Source: Frankia sp. QA3 (GTDB lineage Bacteria > Actinomycetota > Actinomycetes > Frankiales > Frankiaceae). From it: a DNA stretch of 64,000 nt. The translations under genes were made by a program, and so were the position numbers. The notes beneath the pieces were generated by a model. The model ran no database searches. It saw only the letters and a list, made by a program, of their open reading frames with translations, and was not told the DNA's origin. The stretch spans positions 6,657,894-6,721,893 of the forward strand of contig NZ_CM001489.1 of assembly GCF_000262465.1 (NCBI RefSeq), in the 5' to 3' direction. Shown here piece by piece: positions 60,526 through 64,000 of the stretch; the first letter of the stretch is position 1, and every line of letters starts with the position of its first letter.

Positions 60526-63500
60526 GTGCACCTCAAGAGCCTGACCCTGCGGGGCTTCAAGTCCTTTGCGAGCTCGACCTCGTTGCATCTCGAGCCCGGA
60601 ATTACTTGTGTGGTCGGCCCGAATGGGTCCGGTAAGAGCAATGTGGTCGATGCCATCGCCTGGGTGCTCGGAGAACAGGGCGCCAAGGCGCTGCGCGGCG
60701 GCACCATGTCGGATGTCATCTTTGCGGGCACTCCCGCGCGCCCAGCGCTCGGCCGGGCCGAGGTGCTCCTCACGATCGACAACTCCGACGGCGCGTTGCC
60801 AATTGAGTACACCGAGGTGACTGTCGGTCGGCTCATGTTTCGCAGCGGGGAGAGCGAATACACGATCAACGGCACGGGATGCCGGCTCCTCGACATCCAG
60901 GAGCTCATGAGCGACTCGGGGATCGGCCGCGAGCTGCACGTGATCGTGGGCCAGGGCCAGCTCGACGCCGTGCTGCACGCGCGCCCCGAAGATCGCCGGG
61001 CGTTCATCGAGGAGGCCGCGGGCGTTCTCAAGCACCGCAAGCGCAAGGAGAAGGCGCTGCGCAAGCTCGAGGCGATGTCGGCGAACCTCACCCGACTCAC
61101 CGACCTTTCCGCCGAGCTGCGCCGGCAGCTCGGTCCCCTCGGCCGGCAGGCGGAGATCGCGCGAAAGGCCGGAGTAATCCAGGCCTCGCTCAGGGACGCC
61201 CGGCTTCGGCTGCTCGCGGACGATCTGCACTCCGCGCGGGCCGCGATCGCCTCCGATGTCGTGGACGAGGAGGCGCTGCGGCGACGTCTTACCGACTCCG
61301 AGACGGCGCAGCGCGCCGCGGCGCAGCGCGAGGAACAGCTCCAGGCGGAGCTTGCCGCCGTCGTCCCTCGCACGGCGGCGGCCCAGGAGACCTGGTATGC
61401 GATGGCCTCCCTCCGGGAACGGTTGCTGGGGACCCGCTCGCTGGCGACGGAGCGAGCCCGGCTGCTGCGGGTCGGGTCCGACGAACTACGAGGTCGTCGC
61501 GATCCGGAGGAGCTCGAGCAGGAGGCGACCGCGGTCCGGGAGCAGGAGATCGCGCTCACCGAGCGGTTGGAGCGCGATCGCGAGCTGCTCGAAGAGGTGG
61601 TCACCAGGCGGGCCGAACTCGAGGCCGCGCTGGCACATGAGGAACGCGAGCTGATCGCCGCGGCCCGCGCCGCATCCTCCCGGCGCGAGGAGATCGCTCG
61701 CCTGGCCGGCCAGGTCGAGGCCGCGCGGTCGAGGGCGACCAGCGCGGAGGAGGAGATCGCGCGGACGACGGAGGCGCTGGCGGCCGCGCGGGAGCGCGAT
61801 GCGGAGGCCTCTGAGTCCCGGACCGCGCTGGAGACGGAACTCGCCCAGATGGAGGGCGCTCGAGAGGAACTCGCCGAACGGCACAGCACCGCGGTGGCGG
61901 TGCATGCCAGCGCGACCGACCGTCTGGAGACGCTGCGGGCACAGGAACGTTCGGCCGAGCGGGACCGGGCCTCCTGGACTGCGCGTCGTGATGCCCTGCA
62001 GCTTTCGCTCGCGCCGGCCGACGGGGCGGCGGCTCTGCTCGAGGCCGTGGCGCGGGGGCAGGCTCCCCAGGGCGAGTCGCCCGACAACGCAGGCGGCCGG
62101 CCTGATGGCGCCGACCCGCCTCGGGCTGGCTCGCCGCCGGGCGATCCGCCGCCTGCGCGGTCCGCTGGTGGGAAGCGGGGCGGTCCGGGCGGCCGTCGGC
62201 ATCGATCAGCTCCGGTGAAGGACTCCGACTCGGCCGTCGAGCGTCGACCCGAACTCCCGCCCCTGGACCCCTCGTTCACGCCCCTGGGCCGGCTGTCCGG
62301 CGTATTGACCGTGCGGCCGGGAGCCGAGGTGGCGGTGGCCGCGGCGCTGGGGCCGGCCGCCGACGCGCTACTGGTCGCCACGCCGGCCGAGGTACTGACT
62401 GCGTTCGCCTGGTTACGGCAGGCCGATGCCGGCCGGGCGGCGATGGTGACCGCCCGGACCATGGTGAATGCGAACGGGACGACAGACGTCGCCGACGGTC
62501 CCGACGGGGGGCATCACGCTGGCCGGGGGCGCGGCGAGGTGGCCGAGCCGGCCGCCGACATCGCGGGCCCGCTCCCCGAGGGCTGCGTTCCCGTTCTCGC
62601 GCTGGTGGAGATCGTCGACGACCGTTTCCGCTCCGCGCTGGTGTCGCTGCTCGAACGCACCATCGTCGTGGACGATCTGGCCGCCGCCGAGCTGGCCGTC
62701 CGGTCCCGGCCTGATCTGCGGACGGTCACGAGGGCCGGAGACGTCCTCGGTCCCGCGGCGTCGATCGGCGGCAGCGCGCATCCGCCGTCGGCGATCGAGC
62801 TGCGGGCTGCGGCCGACGAGGCAGAGGCCGGGGTGACGGAGGCGGCCCGACGGGCCGAGACGGCCCACGAGTCTTTCGAGCCCGCCCGAGCCGAGGTTGC
62901 CCGGACCCGCTCGGCCATCGACGCGGCCCTGGCCGCCCTGCACGGGGCCGACGCCCGGTACCGGGCGCTGTCCGAGCAGGTGGCACAGCTCGACCGGGCG
63001 AGGGGCGGAGCAGGCTCGGAGGTGGCACGACTCGAGGCCGCCCGCGGCCGCGCGGAGACGGCCCGGGACCGGGCCTACGGCGCGCTGACCGAGCTGGAGA
63101 CCGCCCTTGCCGCGACCTCGGCGCAACCGGACATCGACGAGCCGACGCCGGCCGAGCGGGACCGGCTGGTCACCGCCACTTCGGCCGTGCGCGCCGCCGA
63201 GGTCGAGGCCCGGCTGGCCGTGCGGACCAGCGAGGAACGGGTGCGCGGCCTGCAGGGTCGGGCGGACGGGCTGATCCGGGCCGCAGCGAGTGAACGGGCG
63301 GCTCGGGCCGCCGCTGCCCGCCGGCGGGAGGTGCGCGAACGGCAGGCCGCGACCGCGGTGGCGCTCGGGAACGCCACCCAGGTCACCCTCGACCGGTTGG
63401 ACCGTTCGCTGGCTCGTGCGGCGGCCGAGCGCGAGGAGGCCGAGGCCCTGCGCCGGGCGACCGAGACGGACCTGACCGCCGTGCGCGAGCGGGGGCGGAC

Positions 63501-64000
63501 GCTGGCCACCGAGCTTGCGGCGCTGCGGGATGCGGCGCACCGCGACGAACTGGCCCGTGCGGAGAAGCGGCTGCGGGCAGAGACGCTCGAGACCAAGGCG
63601 ATGGAGGAGTTCGGGATCGGCGCGGAGGATCTCGTGGCCGAGTTCGGGCCGCAGGTGCCGGTGCCGCCCGACGATCCGGACGATACGCCGACGCCGTTTG
63701 ATCGGGCCGAGCAGACCACCAGGGCCGCCACCGCAGAGAAGCAGCTGGCCCGCCTCGGCCGGATCAACCCCCTGGCGCTGGAGGAGTTCGCTGCCCTGCA
63801 GGAAAGGGCGGCGTTCCTGTCTGCGCAGCTCGATGACATCAAGAGCACCCGGCGGGACCTGCTGCTCGTGGTCGAGGAGGTCGACGTCCGGGTCCGCGAG
63901 GTGTTTGCCGCGGCCTTCGCCGACACCGCCCGGGAGTTCGAGGTCGTCTTCGCCACGCTGTTCCCCGGGGGCGAGGGCCGGCTGGTGCTCACCGACCCCG
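60526..64000 (+). CDS. smc: chromosome segregation protein SMC (3' end cut by the window)
   Basis: SMC is the ATPase of condensin that organises chromosomes. 1158 codons are present without interruption, and the C-terminal ATPase motifs (signature and Walker B) lie beyond the window. The N-terminus has HLKSLTLRGFKSFASSTSLHLEPG and Walker A at residues 31-38 (GPNGSGKS, Lys37), then SGIGRELHVIVGQGQLD. Long heptad coiled coils flank the hinge (GRLSGVLTVRPGAEVAVAAALGPAADALLVATPAEV). A Pro/Gly-rich stretch at about residues 510-583, with no coiled-coil character, sits just before the hinge. GTG 60526 starts the family sequence. FtsY would be expected downstream. Confidence 0.96.
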   Translation, partial: MHLKSLTLRGFKSFASSTSLHLEPGITCVVGPNGSGKSNVVDAIAWVLGEQGAKALRGGTMSDVIFAGTPARPALGRAEVLLTIDNSDGALPIEYTEVTVGRLMFRSGESEYTINGTGCRLLDIQELMSDSGIGRELHVIVGQGQLDAVLHARPEDRRAFIEEAAGVLKHRKRKEKALRKLEAMSANLTRLTDLSAELRRQLGPLGRQAEIARKAGVIQASLRDARLRLLADDLHSARAAIASDVVDEEALRRRLTDSETAQRAAAQREEQLQAELAAVVPRTAAAQETWYAMASLRERLLGTRSLATERARLLRVGSDELRGRRDPEELEQEATAVREQEIALTERLERDRELLEEVVTRRAELEAALAHEERELIAAARAASSRREEIARLAGQVEAARSRATSAEEEIARTTEALAAARERDAEASESRTALETELAQMEGAREELAERHSTAVAVHASATDRLETLRAQERSAERDRASWTARRDALQLSLAPADGAAALLEAVARGQAPQGESPDNAGGRPDGADPPRAGSPPGDPPPARSAGGKRGGPGGRRHRSAPVKDSDSAVERRPELPPLDPSFTPLGRLSGVLTVRPGAEVAVAAALGPAADALLVATPAEVLTAFAWLRQADAGRAAMVTARTMVNANGTTDVADGPDGGHHAGRGRGEVAEPAADIAGPLPEGCVPVLALVEIVDDRFRSALVSLLERTIVVDDLAAAELAVRSRPDLRTVTRAGDVLGPAASIGGSAHPPSAIELRAAADEAEAGVTEAARRAETAHESFEPARAEVARTRSAIDAALAALHGADARYRALSEQVAQLDRARGGAGSEVARLEAARGRAETARDRAYGALTELETALAATSAQPDIDEPTPAERDRLVTATSAVRAAEVEARLAVRTSEERVRGLQGRADGLIRAAASERAARAAAARRREVRERQAATAVALGNATQVTLDRLDRSLARAAAEREEAEALRRATETDLTAVRERGRTLATELAALRDAAHRDELARAEKRLRAETLETKAMEEFGIGAEDLVAEFGPQVPVPPDDPDDTPTPFDRAEQTTRAATAEKQLARLGRINPLALEEFAALQERAAFLSAQLDDIKSTRRDLLLVVEEVDVRVREVFAAAFADTAREFEVVFATLFPGGEGRLVLTDP

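Overview
The window is one high-GC chromosomal segment of an actinobacterium. Gene content and order, frequent GTG starts, an F420 gene (cofC) and Frankia-style short tandem repeats point to Frankia or a close relative. The genus call is inference from gene content and style, with no database search behind it. Most of the window is core metabolism and cell-biology genes. I see no prophage, insertion sequence, CRISPR array or secondary-metabolite cluster.

Layout. 1-5 kb: probable 3' end of ligA, an ACT-domain gene, then gatC-gatA-small membrane gene-gatB (Glu/Asp-tRNA amidotransferase). 5.4-7.2 kb: a class B penicillin-binding protein. 7.3-24.5 kb: branched-chain amino acid and serine synthesis (ilvB-ilvN-ilvC, serA, leuA, leuB, ilvE, cimA), interrupted by a septum-formation-like gene, an EAL protein with a DUF1059 gene, and a CBS-protein/Crp-Fnr pair. 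ilvB and leuA are each preceded by a very short open frame rich in the regulated amino acids (Ile-Leu-Val; four Leu codons), and ilvB also by a clear terminator, so both look attenuated. 24.6-31.2 kb: a four-cysteine protein, a fumarylacetoacetase-family enzyme, tRNA-Gln and tRNA-Glu, an orphan histidine kinase and a PASTA Ser/Thr kinase. 31.7-34.6 kb: a divergent NdgR-type IclR regulator and leuCD with a palindrome between them. With leuC and leuD the whole leucine branch is in the window. Only ilvD is missing for valine and for the citramalate route to isoleucine.

35-45.8 kb: HU, polyphosphate kinase, a transglutaminase-like protein, a membrane GGDEF-EAL protein, cofC, gpsA, murA. 45.8-50.5 kb: thiD, an Lrp-type RAM domain protein, a DUF3515 lipoprotein, ddl, a decayed DUF222/HNH gene, rpmB. 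50.7-58 kb: recG-rsmD-coaD and DUF177-rpmF-plsX-rnc-mutM, two runs of overlapping or closely spaced genes. 58-64 kb: DUF2786 protein, a lipoprotein, acylphosphatase, a small coiled-coil protein, and smc, which runs off the end.

The most unusual features are not genes. Different short tandem repeats (13-22 bp units) recur at or just after stop codons (gatA, the septum-like gene, ilvE, GGDEF-EAL, gpsA, the PASTA kinase), before or at starts (CBS gene, DUF3515 gene) and inside gatA. A 90-bp direct duplication follows the Crp/Fnr gene. There is a 16-bp-arm palindrome containing a textbook Crp site between leuD and the HU gene, and several genes whose -10 box implies leaderless mRNA.
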